Counted from the stretch's first letter, positions 22,049 to 31,635 are shown. The stretch is DNA of 64,000 nucleotides from Vulcanisaeta sp. JCM 14467 (GCF_001316245.1 NZ_BBDM01000001.1:248001-312000), one strand, 5' to 3'. Notes: generated by a model not told the origin, from the sequence alone. Numbers and translations: made by a program.

Positions 22049-22481
22049 TTACTTACGAGACTTCTTCCTAGCCTTCCTCCTCTCGCTCTTGGCCTTCTTG
22101 CTCTTCCTCTTCTTCCTTGATTTTTTTAGTCTTCCTGGCCTTCTTTGTCTCACTCACGACCTTATCAATTAACTCCTTAATCACACCATTGGAGATCCAG
22201 GAGTCAACCTTACTGATCTCATTATCTATCACGTCATTGATCATTGATTGACCGACCTGATCAACACTAATTAATAGCACCCTGGCCAGTGCTTTGCCTC
22301 GGTCAAGACTTATGATGCTCGTGAACTCCTCGCCAAGCTTCTCCTTAATGTACTTCTTCAACTTCTTATACTTCTCCTCGCTGAAGTCCTTTATATAAAG
22401 GGCTTCTGCAAGTGTTGATTGGTCATCCTTAATGAATATGAACTTCAAATCATCGTTGCCGACCTCCTTGATTACGTCCAC
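22049..22481 (-). CDS. Unknown protein with basic Lys/Arg tail, likely frameshifted at an A7 run
   Basis: N-terminal region MDVIKEVGNDDLKFIFIKDD with alternating charged helices, then SWISNGVIKELIDKVVSETKKARKTKK. As read, the frame turns into an acidic Glu tail ending at 22068. If one A is removed from the run of seven (22121-22127), the frame continues as SRKKRKSKKAKSERRKAR to a TAA at 22049-22051. That reading uses AGG/AAG codons favoured throughout the window, while the acidic reading uses rare CGA and CAA. I prefer the basic tail (about 143 residues), which would suit a nucleic acid-binding protein. No family recognised. Confidence 0.6.
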
Positions 22482-22546
22482 GTCATCGATGATTAAAAAG
22501 CCTTAATAAATCTTATACCAACACGGATTATGCAATCAACGGCGCT

Positions 22547-22602
22547 AATCAGCACTTAAAGGATTCCTCATCAGATCAGCGAGGTGAAGCATCCTCACCA
22601 CA
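22547..22602 (-). ncRNA. C/D box sRNA (2'-O-methylation guide), candidate
   Basis: On the minus strand: box C GTGAGGA (22598-22592), 12-nt spacer, box D' CTGA (22579-22576), box C' CTGATGA (22574-22568), 15-nt spacer, box D CTGA (22552-22549). A TATA-like GATATTTAAA (22621-22630) lies about 26 nt before the 5' end. The D guide ends TCCTTTAAGT just before box D; its complement ACUUAAAGGA matches a conserved 16S rRNA segment (E. coli about 909-918, the 907R primer site). By the N+5 rule the predicted target would be the nucleotide equivalent to position 912 (inference). Part of the 178-nt gap between protein genes. Confidence 0.68.
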
Positions 22603-22659
22603 GTTCATATTCAGGGCGTGTTTAAATATCTTTTCACCTGCGTTGCATGTAAGGCTTGA

Positions 22660-23442
22660 TTACTCATAAAATTCATAATCAACATCACCAGTTAACACAG
22701 GTAATATGCAATCCTCATCCTCATTAACGAAGTATAGCCTATTGCCTGGAGCAGCATCCCTAAGTAGGTTGATTACCGCACCCCAGTTCCTACGTGGCAT
22801 GTAAACAACTACGTGAAATCCCTCCTTTTTATTGGAGAAGTCCGTACTTATTAACCACGTACCGTACAGGGTAACCGAGTACTCCGCGTTATACCTCCTG
22901 CCATACCCACCATAAATGCTTGCATTGAAATCCTCCCTAAGCCTCACCTGCCCATCGGTGAATAGGTAATCCATATCCGTGATGCTCACCCAATCTGGGT
23001 ACTCATCGAATAGGTGAATTATCACCAGGTCACTGCCAATACTCCTGACCAACTCCTTAATCCCACTCGCAGCCTCCTCAAGGGTTGTACCACCAATGCG
23101 CGGTGTTGGTAGGTAGTCCCTGATTGCGCCTGCCTTAGCATTTATTGTTATTAATTCGTGATCCAGCTCGTGCTCGCTAATGTAATCAATTATGCGTGGC
23201 ATGATACCCTGTAGGTAAGCCTCCCTACCATGAATGCTTACATCAACCTCACGACGTATCCTCCTCCTCTCGCGACCGCTAACCCTAAATCTAATCGATG
23301 ACTTAATAGTAATGCTTATCTCCGGATCACCGCTGGATCGCTCAAGATATATCTTCACATCATTTGCCCTGGAGTTTATTAAAACCTCCACAACCCTATC
23401 CCACTCGTCTTCATTCCTCACTATACTCATTCTCATCACCAC
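22660..23442 (-). CDS. Unknown protein, tandem paralogue B
   Basis: 260 residues, no signal peptide or membrane segment, no family recognised. It shares a layout with its upstream neighbour: an opening amphipathic WDRVVEVLINSRANDVKIYLE, a central LFTDGQVRL, a beta-rich stretch and a late VVVYMPRRNWGAVINLL. The region around FRVSGRERRRIRREVDV is very basic. The start may be ATG 23442 or the nearby MSIVRNEDEW. It sits 8 nt after the stop of paralogue A, so the two are probably co-transcribed. Confidence 0.72.
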   Translation of the reverse strand: MVMRMSIVRNEDEWDRVVEVLINSRANDVKIYLERSSGDPEISITIKSSIRFRVSGRERRRIRREVDVSIHGREAYLQGIMPRIIDYISEHELDHELITINAKAGAIRDYLPTPRIGGTTLEEAASGIKELVRSIGSDLVIIHLFDEYPDWVSITDMDYLFTDGQVRLREDFNASIYGGYGRRYNAEYSVTLYGTWLISTDFSNKKEGFHVVVYMPRRNWGAVINLLRDAAPGNRLYFVNEDEDCILPVLTGDVDYEFYE

Positions 23443-23450
23443 ACTCCCAC

Positions 23451-24242
23451 TCAGAGGATCCTACTCTCCTCCTCTTCACGCATAATCTCCTTCATTATAC
23501 GTTCCTCCTCCTGCTCCTCCAACTCCCTTTCCTCCTCATCAAGATCCCCAATCGCCACATTCTTACGACCAACAACGCCCACCACGACCCTCCTAATCCT
23601 AGCCCAATAATCCCGCGGCGCCCTGACTGTTATTGCCACATCCTCATCCTCCTCGGTGGGAGGCTCCACTTGAATTATATAAGTGGGTTTCGGCACAACC
23701 TCATAGAAGAAGGTGAATTCATTACCGTGCCTATGCACCGACCAAAGCCTGACCTCACCATCAGTGAATATGTGACTATCACCTCTAATCTCTATGTCGT
23801 CCTTATCCCTCCTCGTCCCAAGGCTTAAGTAAACGCCAGTGTTACGGAATGGTAATAATAAGTCCCTAATCATTGACAATGCACCCTTAAATCGTGTATT
23901 ATTATGGATATTTACGTTCGCTACAAATTCTGCGAGTGAACCGGCCTTATTAATGACTTGGCAATTATGAAAGGATTGGCCATACCCGTAAATATATTCC
24001 ACTGCCTGCCTCGCTAACTCACGTAATTGGTGTGGTGGAGCCACAATATTAATATCCATAAATGACGAGCGATACTCCAATTTCGACCTTCCATGCGTTA
24101 GCCTAATATCATCAGAGACATGAATACTTCCTTGAATCCTCGGCTTCCTTCCCTTGTATAAGGTTATGAATAAGTCCGTGGGCCTATACTCATTGATCCA
24201 CTCGAGCACCTTACTCCACATGAGCGAGGGATTAAGCACCAT
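23451..24242 (-). CDS. Unknown protein, tandem paralogue A with acidic tail
   Basis: 263 residues, soluble, no family recognised. Landmarks matching paralogue B are WSKVLEWINEYRPTDLFITLY near the start, HIFTDGEVRL in the middle, and VAITVRAPRDYWARIRRVV near the end. It then adds a charged Glu-rich helix (DEEERELEEQEEERIMKEI) that B lacks. A histidine/glutamine-rich middle (YGYGQSFHNCQ) is unique to A. First gene of the pair, with 305 nt upstream before the uL23 end. Confidence 0.72.
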   Translation of the reverse strand: MVLNPSLMWSKVLEWINEYRPTDLFITLYKGRKPRIQGSIHVSDDIRLTHGRSKLEYRSSFMDINIVAPPHQLRELARQAVEYIYGYGQSFHNCQVINKAGSLAEFVANVNIHNNTRFKGALSMIRDLLLPFRNTGVYLSLGTRRDKDDIEIRGDSHIFTDGEVRLWSVHRHGNEFTFFYEVVPKPTYIIQVEPPTEEDEDVAITVRAPRDYWARIRRVVVGVVGRKNVAIGDLDEEERELEEQEEERIMKEIMREEEESRIL

Positions 24243-24360
24243 AATTTAATTATCCACCAGGTATTTATTAAGGTAACCATATTTTCAATCCCTCAAGAAT
24301 CATATCCACCTTTCAGCAATAATCACCACAAATGTTTTTAACCCACGAAGTTAGGACATA

Positions 24361-24418
24361 ATTGATGATGCAAGGACTTAAGTACTGACCCGGTGAGGAG
24401 GAACCCACGTGCTGAATT
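24361..24418 (+). ncRNA. C/D box sRNA, candidate
   Basis: Box C TTGATGA/ATGATG (24362-24370), a 13-16 nt spacer, box D' CTGA (24385-24388), CCCG linker, box C' GTGAGGA (24393-24399), a 12-nt spacer, box D CTGA (24412-24415). A TATA-like GTTTTTAAC (24334-24342) lies about 26 nt before the 5' end. The D guide GGAACCCACGTG would pair with CACGUGGGUUCC, which could be a tRNA variable/T-arm region, but I cannot confirm a target. It lies in the 305-nt gap 24243-24547, where I see nothing else. Confidence 0.55.
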
Positions 24419-24547
24419 TAAACCGTTTAAATGCATGTGAACATTGCTACCCTAGATGATCGGTCCATTAACATAAAATTAATGACTTAAATACTATGGT
24501 AGATGTTATAGATATTAGGGAATAAAAACTATCTAACTAACACTACG

Positions 24548-24802
24548 TTACACAAGACCTAGGCGGCTGAGGAGGTCGTACGCGTTATACTCAGGGGTTA
24601 ACTTAACGTAGGCCTTCTTCTCACCGGTCATTGTTATTAACGTGTTAACCTTCTCCACCTTAACATTATACGTTTTCTCAATGTAATCCCTAATCTCCTT
24701 CTTACTGGCGCTCCTCGGCACAACAATTGTTATCTTATTCTCCCTCTCAGCGAGCCTAAGGCTCTTCTCTGTAAGCACAAACCTCACGATCATGCCCCTC
24801 AC
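24548..24802 (-). CDS. rpl23: Ribosomal protein uL23
   Basis: Large-subunit protein at the peptide exit tunnel. 84 residues, typical core: VLTEKSLRLAERENKITIVV, IRDYIEKTYNVKVEKVNTLI, KKAYVKLTPEYNAYDLLSRLG. Its ATG overlaps the uL4 stop (ATGA-type overlap, 4 nt), so it is translationally coupled as the last gene of uL3-uL4-uL23. Confidence 0.95.
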   Translation of the reverse strand: MRGMIVRFVLTEKSLRLAERENKITIVVPRSASKKEIRDYIEKTYNVKVEKVNTLITMTGEKKAYVKLTPEYNAYDLLSRLGLV

Positions 24803-25635
24803 CCCATGAACAAGCCCTTACGCAACTCCTCAATAGCGCCCAAGGTCCACACGGTTAACCTACCAGGGACACCGCCAGGTGCTAGATACAGGACGCTTAG
24901 GTTCCTTATGGGGACTGCATCAACGCCGGGCAGGTTCCTAGCAACCTTAATGATTGGTGCATCGGCTGATGACGTTACGATTAGCAGGCTCTTACCCTCC
25001 TTATACTTCCTACCCCTCATCTTACCCTTACCAGACCTAACCCTAACTCTCTCAGCAACCCTCTCCACATCATCCCATAGGCCCAACGTCATAAGCACCT
25101 TCTTTAAATCAGCCATAACACTAATCCTCTCAAAATCATCACCAACAATAAGTGGTATCTGAGGAACCTTATCAATGACGTGGCCCCTAGCAATAACTAG
25201 GTCCTTTATTGCCGTGGCAGCTATGGCTGACCTAATGGCCTTCCTACGCTCCCTCTTATTAATTCTCTCATGAAGGATCTTCTCAACCTTAGGTGGGTGA
25301 GCTCTCCTACCCTTAACTACGTTTGGCGCAAACCTGGCCGTGGGCCATAGGCTACCCTTAACCCTAGGAACCCTTGCTAAACCAAGCCCTATGCCGAAGC
25401 TTATAGCCGTAGTCCTCTTACCAGCCATTGGATCCGTGCCCTTTGGTTGAAGCCTAGCCGTAAATGCACTAATGTAGGCCCTCAGTATTAGGTCGGGCCT
25501 TATTGGCTCAAGGAATTGCTGCGGCAGTGAGATCTCGCTTACGGCATTGCCTTCTAGGTTAAGTACCTTAACTGTGGTCGGTACTACGTACTTCGGCTTT
25601 ATCAATGGTGATAGGTCTAGGGATACCATGCTCAT
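24799..25635 (-). CDS. rpl4: Ribosomal protein uL4
   Basis: Large-subunit protein with an extended loop lining the exit tunnel. 278 residues; recognised from RPDLILRAYISAFTARLQPKGTDPMAGKRTTA (loop region) and the conserved globular part PQIPLIVGDDFE...VRVRSGKGKMRGRKYKEGKSLLIV. The ATG overlaps the uL3 TGA. Intact, unlike uL3. Confidence 0.95.
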   Translation of the reverse strand: MSMVSLDLSPLIKPKYVVPTTVKVLNLEGNAVSEISLPQQFLEPIRPDLILRAYISAFTARLQPKGTDPMAGKRTTAISFGIGLGLARVPRVKGSLWPTARFAPNVVKGRRAHPPKVEKILHERINKRERRKAIRSAIAATAIKDLVIARGHVIDKVPQIPLIVGDDFERISVMADLKKVLMTLGLWDDVERVAERVRVRSGKGKMRGRKYKEGKSLLIVTSSADAPIIKVARNLPGVDAVPIRNLSVLYLAPGGVPGRLTVWTLGAIEELRKGLFMG

Positions 25636-26657
25636 GCACCCTGCAACGGCTGTGTTGATAGCCAGACTATTTGAACCTTACCGGTTGGGTATGTCGGTGG
25701 CCTAGGCCTCACTGGGAACCTAAGCGTCACAAGTCTCTTAACGACACCAGGCACTGTACCCTCAAGGACTATGTACGGGCCTTAATAACGCCGTAGTGCG
25801 GGAAGCCCGAGCTCGGCGTGACCTCGGCACCGTTCATTCCTATCCTAAGTATTCTCTTGTTATACTCAGTCCTCTTATGAAGACCCATCTGGCCTGGTCT
25901 CGGCGTTGTGAAAGCTAGGGCTGGGTTCTGCGGGCCAATGGCTCCAATCCTCCTATAACCCTTCCTATGCTTATGCCACTTGGGCAGTATCTTCACGTTA
26001 AACCTCTTCACAACACCCTGCCAGCCCTTACCCTTAGTTACCGCCGCCACGTCCACGTACTGGCCCTCGCTAAACACGTCGTTAATGTTTATGTCCTTAC
26101 CAAGTATTGAGTCTGCGAACTTAACTATCTGGTTCATGTCGTCAACGCCGCCTATTGGTATTTCAAGGATCTCGGGCGTCTTCTTACCAATGCCGCTAAG
26201 CCTTGGTTGCGTGGCTACTATTGCCCTGACCTCCGTAATCACGTCAATATTATCGAGGATCTTCTTCATCATTTCCTCCTTATTGAACTTCTCGGGTAGC
26301 ACCGGTATCTTCCTCAGTACGTCCTTAGGCACATCGGCATCCAAACCTCACCTAGGCTAAGCTTTAGGTTCTTCCATGGATCGTATGTGTAAACCCTGAA
26401 GGCCAGTACCTTAATTGGCGGTGCATCCAATATGGTGACTGGCCTAACAACCTCCTTACCATAGAATGGGCTCGTGGGCCTATCATCAATGACCACCGCA
26501 TGGGCCATGCCAGCCTTATACACTGCAAAGCCGAGGAGTATGGGCTTACCAGGGTGTGGGTCAGGCCAAACCCTGAACTTAGCCACTAGGGACTCGGCAC
26601 GCTTCCTTGGGTAGTAGCCATGGATCCGCGCTTGGGCCTATGAATCTTTAAACCCAT
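25632..26657 (-). CDS. rpl3: Ribosomal protein uL3, three frameshifts
   Basis: Early-assembling large-subunit protein near the peptidyl transferase centre, about 342 residues after repair. It starts MGLKIHRPKRGSM at 26657. Single bases are missing near 26618 (before YYPRKRAESL), 26341 (EVWDADVPKDV) and 25779 (VIKGPYIVLEG). Family landmarks are HRKGYRRIGAIG and RPGQMGLHKRTEYNKR. Its stop overlaps the uL4 start. Three breaks in one indispensable gene are the clearest sign that the indels are sequencing errors. Confidence 0.93.
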
Positions 26658-26711
26658 AGTTCAGCCCTACGTAGTCACAACCCTATTTAAAAATTATTAG
26701 TTCCCTGGGTA

Positions 26712-27571
26712 TTAGGGCAAGGACTCACGTAGGTACCTAACCAGGTTAAGTATTGACAATACGGCTATCACCGCCTCCTCAGTCCTCACGGTCTCAACGC
26801 CCTGACCAGGTATGAAATTAATGAATGGGTACTTCCTCAATACCTCCTCCATGTCCTCGGCCTTAAGTATCTCATCAACGCCGTGGTAAGGAGAACCAAA
26901 GACCACAAGCACCCTATCCCTACTCATGGCGTTCCTCACGTAATCCATGGCATCCTTAATGCTCACGCCCTCCCTACCCGTTAAAATCACGTAATCATAA
27001 ACACCAAACAGGTTGTTCAGATCCATGACCTCCGCCTCAAAGCCCCAGTAAATATTTAAGCGATCCCTTGGAATTGCGTGCGCCCTGTACGTATCATCCC
27101 TCGTGTTGGTACATCAATCTGAACAACAACCCTGGTACCCAGGGGCATTGGTCTCGGAACCTTTGCGTAGACCCCATCACCAATCTTAATTATTGAGAAG
27201 TAGCCATCCCACCTAACGACAACGCCCTCCCTATACTCACCCCTCTGCGGCTTGCCCTCAGGTGCGTGGTTAGGTGTCTTCAGTGGTGGTAATAAACCCG
27301 CGTACTTAAGGTCCTTATCTAGCTTGAATAGGTCCTTCCTTAGGTATGGCGGTGTGGCGAGGTACTGCAGGTTCTTCATTATGAATTCAGCCCTATCCCT
27401 CCCACCGGCCAGTTTATGCCTGTAAATGATTATTTTACTTACCTGGAAAATTGCGGCACCCCTACCCAGGTAACCGATCTTTCTAACGGCCTCCCTATCA
27501 TCTGGTGACTCAGCAATGAAGTCGCTGGGTATTGCAATATCAATTATTGGTTTTAACCTTGGCACCCTCAT
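26712..27571 (-). CDS. SPOUT-class putative RNA methyltransferase (DUF171 family), frameshifted
   Basis: About 286 residues once a base is restored near 27099 (PTRGDDTYRAHAIPRDRL). The N-terminal part starts MRVPRLKPIIDIAIPSDF and includes RGAAIFQVSKIIIYRH. An OB-like insert follows (GEYREGVVVRWDGYFSIIKIG). The C-terminal SAM-binding knot is VVFGSPYHGVDEIL and FIPGQGVETVRTEEAV. This family typically sits just before rpl3 in archaea, as here, and its targets are thought to be large-subunit rRNA. Exact substrate not known to me. Confidence 0.87.
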
Positions 27572-27610
27572 TTTTAACTCACTATTTACTTAATGAATAA
27601 CTAAATCAAT

Positions 27611-27745
27611 TTACTTCTTACTACCTCCCTTAGCCTGCTTACCCTGCTGCTGTGATGAACCAGTTGTTTCTGTTAACGCCTTACCCAACCTCCTCTCCTC
27701 CTCCTCACTCGTCATGAATAGGCTAGTCCTTTGCCTACCTCCCAC
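27611..27745 (-). CDS. Small basic protein between secY and SPOUT gene, 44 residues
   Basis: Short ORF GTG-GGA-GGT starting MGGRQRTSLFMTSEEEERRLG and ending QQQGKQAKGGSKK. The GTG lies 27 nt after the TATA box CTTATAAAT (27768-27776 on minus), a good leaderless arrangement; a later ATG at 27715 gives 34 residues. Codon use matches neighbours. Position inside the ribosomal/secY cluster suggests a ribosome- or translocon-linked protein, but I recognise no family. Confidence 0.6.
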   Translation of the reverse strand: MGGRQRTSLFMTSEEEERRLGKALTETTGSSQQQGKQAKGGSKK

Positions 27746-27793
27746 GAGGATTACAGGTATGGCATTGATTTATAAGCTTTTTCACGTCAGGAC

Positions 27794-29232
27794 CTACTCC
27801 TTACCAAGTAGCCTCTTAAGCCCTGGGTAGATCTCAAACAACTGCTCCTGCAGCGCCAACGTGTAGTACTGTATCACGATCTCCACAACCAGTATAAGGC
27901 CAATACCACCGCCAAAGACACCCGCAATATCGCCTAGGGCTGCGATCACGCCGACTATCAAGCCACTAATTATCGTGAGCATCCTGATGTACCTATCAAG
28001 GAACTTGGCAATGACCCTGGGGCTAGGCCTAAAGCCGGGTATGTGCATGCCGCCCTGCACTATGTACTTGGCCTGATCCTCAGCGCTCAGTCCAGCCAGG
28101 TTGACCCAGACTATGGCGAATATTACGGATAATACTGCGTATATGACTATGTGAACCGCTATGTACGCGGCATCTATGTTCCTGGGCACCACCGTGAAGT
28201 AGTAAAGCAGTGAGTTGGGGCATGGGACTAGGCCCTGCGGCGTCATGTGAGCACAGGCTAGCCAGTTAAGGAGTGGGTTTGTGTCAGCCTTGTTATACGC
28301 ACTCCATAGGAGTGTTAGGCCCTCGCCGATTAAGTACACGGTGTATGCCGTGAATATTATGGGTAGTACCGAGACGTACATCAACTTAAGAGGTACTGAG
28401 TACCTATAGCCCCTGTACTGCACGAGGGCCACGGGTATCGAGACCTCCATGAGTTCCAGGTAAAGCACTATGAGGGCTAGGGCTATCGTGGCTATTAAAC
28501 CGGTCAGGCTCGGCATGTTAACCTGATACAATATACTCATTAAGTAGCCTAGCTTACCACCAATTGCGTAATAAATCGATGCAGCCAACGCTGGTATTGC
28601 ACCATAGGGTATTACCGAGCCTGGTAGGGTGAATGGGGAGAAGGCCATTGAGAACATTTGCTTAACGATGGTTACCAGGATGAATAGCGATATTCCGCTA
28701 CCTAATCCCCAGCCCTTAGATATCATATCATCCATTAAAATTATTATTATAGTAGCTATTAGCAATTGAATAACTATCAAGACACCGCCCAAGGCATTGA
28801 CCGGGACCAACTGGCCACTGGTCACTAGGGCGATAGCCTCGAGCAATCCAAAGACTATTGCGAGGAACTTCAATAGTGCATTGAACTTTGCCTGGTCGTC
28901 AGGGTCCTCAAGGTCTACGTTTATCATGTCCGAGAAGACTAGGATCTCGAGTATTATGCCGGCCACTACGATGGGCGTTATACCGAGCTGAGCCAACGTG
29001 CCGAATGTTATGCCCAGTATTGCCGCAATTGCTGGTGACATGAAGAAGGATGGAGTCACAGGCTCAACCCATACAGTGGCGTTATCGACATTAGTAGGTA
29101 AACAGTCACTGCAAGGAATGTCCAGAAGAGTCTCGAGCCCATGCTCAGGGCTTCCCTGGGCTTAGGCACAGTGGGCATGTAACGTAGTATTGGCTCCACA
29201 ACATCGATGAACCTACGCCCAGCATTAGCCAT
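27794..29232 (-). CDS. secY: Protein translocase subunit SecY, frameshifted
   Basis: Channel-forming subunit of the Sec translocon, about 479 residues and ten membrane segments. It begins MANAGRRFIDVVEPILRYMP; one base is missing near 29065, splitting YGL from EPVTPSFFMSPAIAAILG, the plug region. Later landmarks are GWGLGSGISLFI and the cytosolic loop KYIVQGGMHIPGFRPSPRVI, both typical. Follows uL15 by 15 nt in the same operon. Confidence 0.94.
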
Positions 29233-29247
29233 GCACTACCCCCCGCA

Positions 29248-29697
29248 CTAACTCAACGGAGCCTCCAGCAGCCTGATCTTCTCCTCAGCCTTCCTCGAGA
29301 CCCAAACAGCCCTAACAATCATGGGCCTACTGACCTTACCCCTACCAAGCAACTTGTTGAAGCCAATCTTTAGTAGGTCAACGACGTACTTACCATCAAC
29401 CACCTGCACCAAGCCCCTACTAACCAACTCATCAAGTATTGAGTCAAGCTCACCAACATTAATCCCAAGTCTCACAGCAACTATGGTCTCAGGCTGCTTA
29501 AAGCCGTGCTTACCATAGAACGGGTATCCACTGGAGTCCTCTGCATACTTCATTACTAAGGACCACTTATGCTTATGAAGCCCAGACCTACCCCTACCAC
29601 CACTTGAACCACTCTTTCTATGCTGACCAACCCTACCCCAACCATGCGTCCTCGAACCCCTGTACTTCCTCGACTTCCTCTCGAATCTCCTAACCAT
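29248..29697 (-). CDS. rpl15: Ribosomal protein uL15
   Basis: 149 residues. The N-terminal Arg/Gly-rich extension [21 protein letters not shown] followed by [27 protein letters not shown] is diagnostic. Intact. A TATA-like AT-rich stretch lies about 27 nt upstream (near 29725), so it may have its own promoter besides read-through from uL30. Confidence 0.95.
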   Translation of the reverse strand: MVRRFERKSRKYRGSRTHGWGRVGQHRKSGSSGGRGRSGLHKHKWSLVMKYAEDSSGYPFYGKHGFKQPETIVAVRLGINVGELDSILDELVSRGLVQVVDGKYVVDLLKIGFNKLLGRGKVSRPMIVRAVWVSRKAEEKIRLLEAPLS

Positions 29698-29828
29698 GAC
29701 TACGATTGACTATTGAAACCCTTAATAAATTTTATGACCTTCCCTCCACCACGTGCGTGAGGAATAAAGAACACGTACTACGCGCACAGTACAAATCCAA
29801 TGGAAATAATTATTGACTATATATATTA

Positions 29829-30388
29829 TTAAATCATCCTGAGAATCAACTCATTAATGGCAATACCCCTATAACCCAGGTCACCACCCTCATTAAACCC
29901 CTTCTTAACACTCCTAAGACCACCCGACGGTGGGTGAAGCCTGAAGAAGGCTTAAGCCCTGGTATGCAAAGCACCTTATTACCTGACCTCGGCCACGGCT
30001 TATCCTCAGGACATGCCAACCTATCAACCTCACCCACTATGTACGCCAGTGCGAATTCATCAATGCTCGACCAGCCATACTTCCTAACCCACTCATCGGT
30101 CAGGGGCTTATCGCCAATTAGCCTACCCCTCCTCCTCAACAGCTCGGCTAGGGTATCAGCATCTATCTCACCCCAAGTTACCCAGTCCTTGATGAGCCTA
30201 AGCATACCCACGTATGATGGCCTCTCATCAATGACGATGCATGTGTACCTCCTCCTCAACCTAAGCAGGTCCAGTGCCTTCTCAACGTCTGGCGGCGTAT
30301 CCGCCAAGCCCTTAAGCCTAATCACCGCTATCCGCGTGTAGGGCGTCTCCTTAACGACCTGCGAACCCTCCTGAACCTGAACAGTCAT
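29829..30388 (-). CDS. rpl30: Ribosomal protein uL30, frameshifted
   Basis: About 186 residues after restoring one base near 29948 ([20 protein letters not shown]). I place the start at the ATG 30388 ([10 protein letters not shown]); a frame open to 30439 adds 17 unconserved residues. Core: [24 protein letters not shown] and [13 protein letters not shown]. It is a little longer than typical archaeal uL30 because of an N-terminal extension. It ends at the TAA 29829-29831. Confidence 0.9.
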
Positions 30389-30438
30389 AGTCAGTGCCCA
30401 ATAAACCAATGATTTATTAAGCTTTAGCCTCCACGGCA

Positions 30439-31062
30439 CTAGATGGAGAAGGCGTAGGTCTTCCTCAGGGCATCGTAGGTTGCCTTGACCAGGTTATGCG
30501 TAGTCCTCGTCTCACCCCACGTATACGACCAGACATCCCTAATGCCGGCGAGCCTAAGGACGACCTTGGCGGCATCAGCAGCCACAAGCCCAACACCCTT
30601 GGGTGCCGGTATTAAGACAACCCTAACACTACCGCTCTTACCAACGACCTTAAATGGCACGCTGTGTGGTTCATCACATGAGCAGTGCCATGAGCCGCAA
30701 CCCCTCCTTACGGGTATTATGTTCAGCTTCGCCTCCCTAATGGCCTTCTCAATGGCTTGATTAACCTGCCTACCCTTACCCATGCCAATACCCACGTAGC
30801 CATCCTCATTACCAATAACCACAGCCACCTGGAACTGACTAACCTCACCAGCGTCGGTCTGCCTCTGCACAATGTTTATGCTAACCACCTCATGCTTAAG
30901 GTTCGGCAGGAAGAAGTCAATGATCTCAGGCTCCTTAATGGGCAGGTTAAGCCTGAATAGGTCGTCAATGGACTTCACCTTACCCTCCCTAACCAACTTA
31001 CCAACCCACGTCCTAGGCTGCCAAGCCTCAGCAGCAGACTCAGTACTCATCGACCAAGGCAT
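30439..31062 (-). CDS. rps5: Ribosomal protein uS5
   Basis: Small-subunit protein at the mRNA entry and decoding accuracy region. Core GNEDGYVGIGMGKGRQVNQAIEKA and KVVGKSGSVRVVLIPAPKGVG is canonical; the Cys-rich GCGSWHCSCDEPHSVPF between them is typical of archaeal S5. ATG at 31062, 31050 and 31083 are all possible; family N-termini favour 31062 or 31050 (MSTESAAEAW). First gene of uS5-uL30-uL15-secY. Confidence 0.94.
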   Translation of the reverse strand: MPWSMSTESAAEAWQPRTWVGKLVREGKVKSIDDLFRLNLPIKEPEIIDFFLPNLKHEVVSINIVQRQTDAGEVSQFQVAVVIGNEDGYVGIGMGKGRQVNQAIEKAIREAKLNIIPVRRGCGSWHCSCDEPHSVPFKVVGKSGSVRVVLIPAPKGVGLVAADAAKVVLRLAGIRDVWSYTWGETRTTHNLVKATYDALRKTYAFSI

Positions 31063-31153
31063 AACTAAACCATTTAAAAACATTTACACCACGCATCAGT
31101 CGATAGGTAGTCCACGGTAGCCCCTTATTAGGCTAGGTGAGGATTGCTAATAG

Positions 31154-31585
31154 ATGGCGCTGGATAGGTTAGTAGCCGAGGTAATACTGTTAATAGGCTC
31201 CATGTACCTAGGCTACGCATTATTCACGGTAATCAGCCACATGGGACTCGCTATCTCACTAATGAACTCCATAAACCAGATGGCGGGCACCAGCATTTAC
31301 ATACCAGACGCCGTGGTGGTAAACAACGGAACAACAAACCAACTATACATGGTCATCTACAATAATGGACACACGGCAATAAACCTAGGCAGGATATACC
31401 TAACCTGCCAGGGAAACACCCTGGAAATAAACATGAACAACACCCACCTAGCCCCCGGAAACTACATACTAATAACCAGGCAAGTACCTGCCCAACAATG
31501 CATCGTCAACACGGTATTCTGCATCGCAAACACCACAATATGCATGGTCTATAAAACAAACACCACGCAGTACGTCATCTCATGA
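31154..31585 (+). CDS. Pilin-like membrane-anchored surface protein
   Basis: 143 residues: a hydrophobic N-terminal helix (AEVILLIGSMYLGYALFTVI) then a beta-rich outer domain with several N-x-T sites and four Cys that could pair. It resembles ArlF/ArlG or pilin-like accessory proteins in layout but lacks a clear class III signal (no K/R-G before the helix). A Shine-Dalgarno-like GGTGAGG lies about 13 nt upstream. It opens a plus-strand cluster with a pilin (31636) and a secretion ATPase (32163). Confidence 0.7.
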   Translation: MALDRLVAEVILLIGSMYLGYALFTVISHMGLAISLMNSINQMAGTSIYIPDAVVVNNGTTNQLYMVIYNNGHTAINLGRIYLTCQGNTLEINMNNTHLAPGNYILITRQVPAQQCIVNTVFCIANTTICMVYKTNTTQYVIS

Positions 31586-31635
31586 ACTTAATTAACCATT
31601 AGTGACTTAAATATCAACCTGAGATTAAACTACTG

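Noticed and set aside
29740-29800. Inverted repeat GTGCG...CGCAC between uL15 and uL30
   Set aside because: Short stem with a long loop; likely chance in an intergenic region, no known ribosomal leader element recognised.
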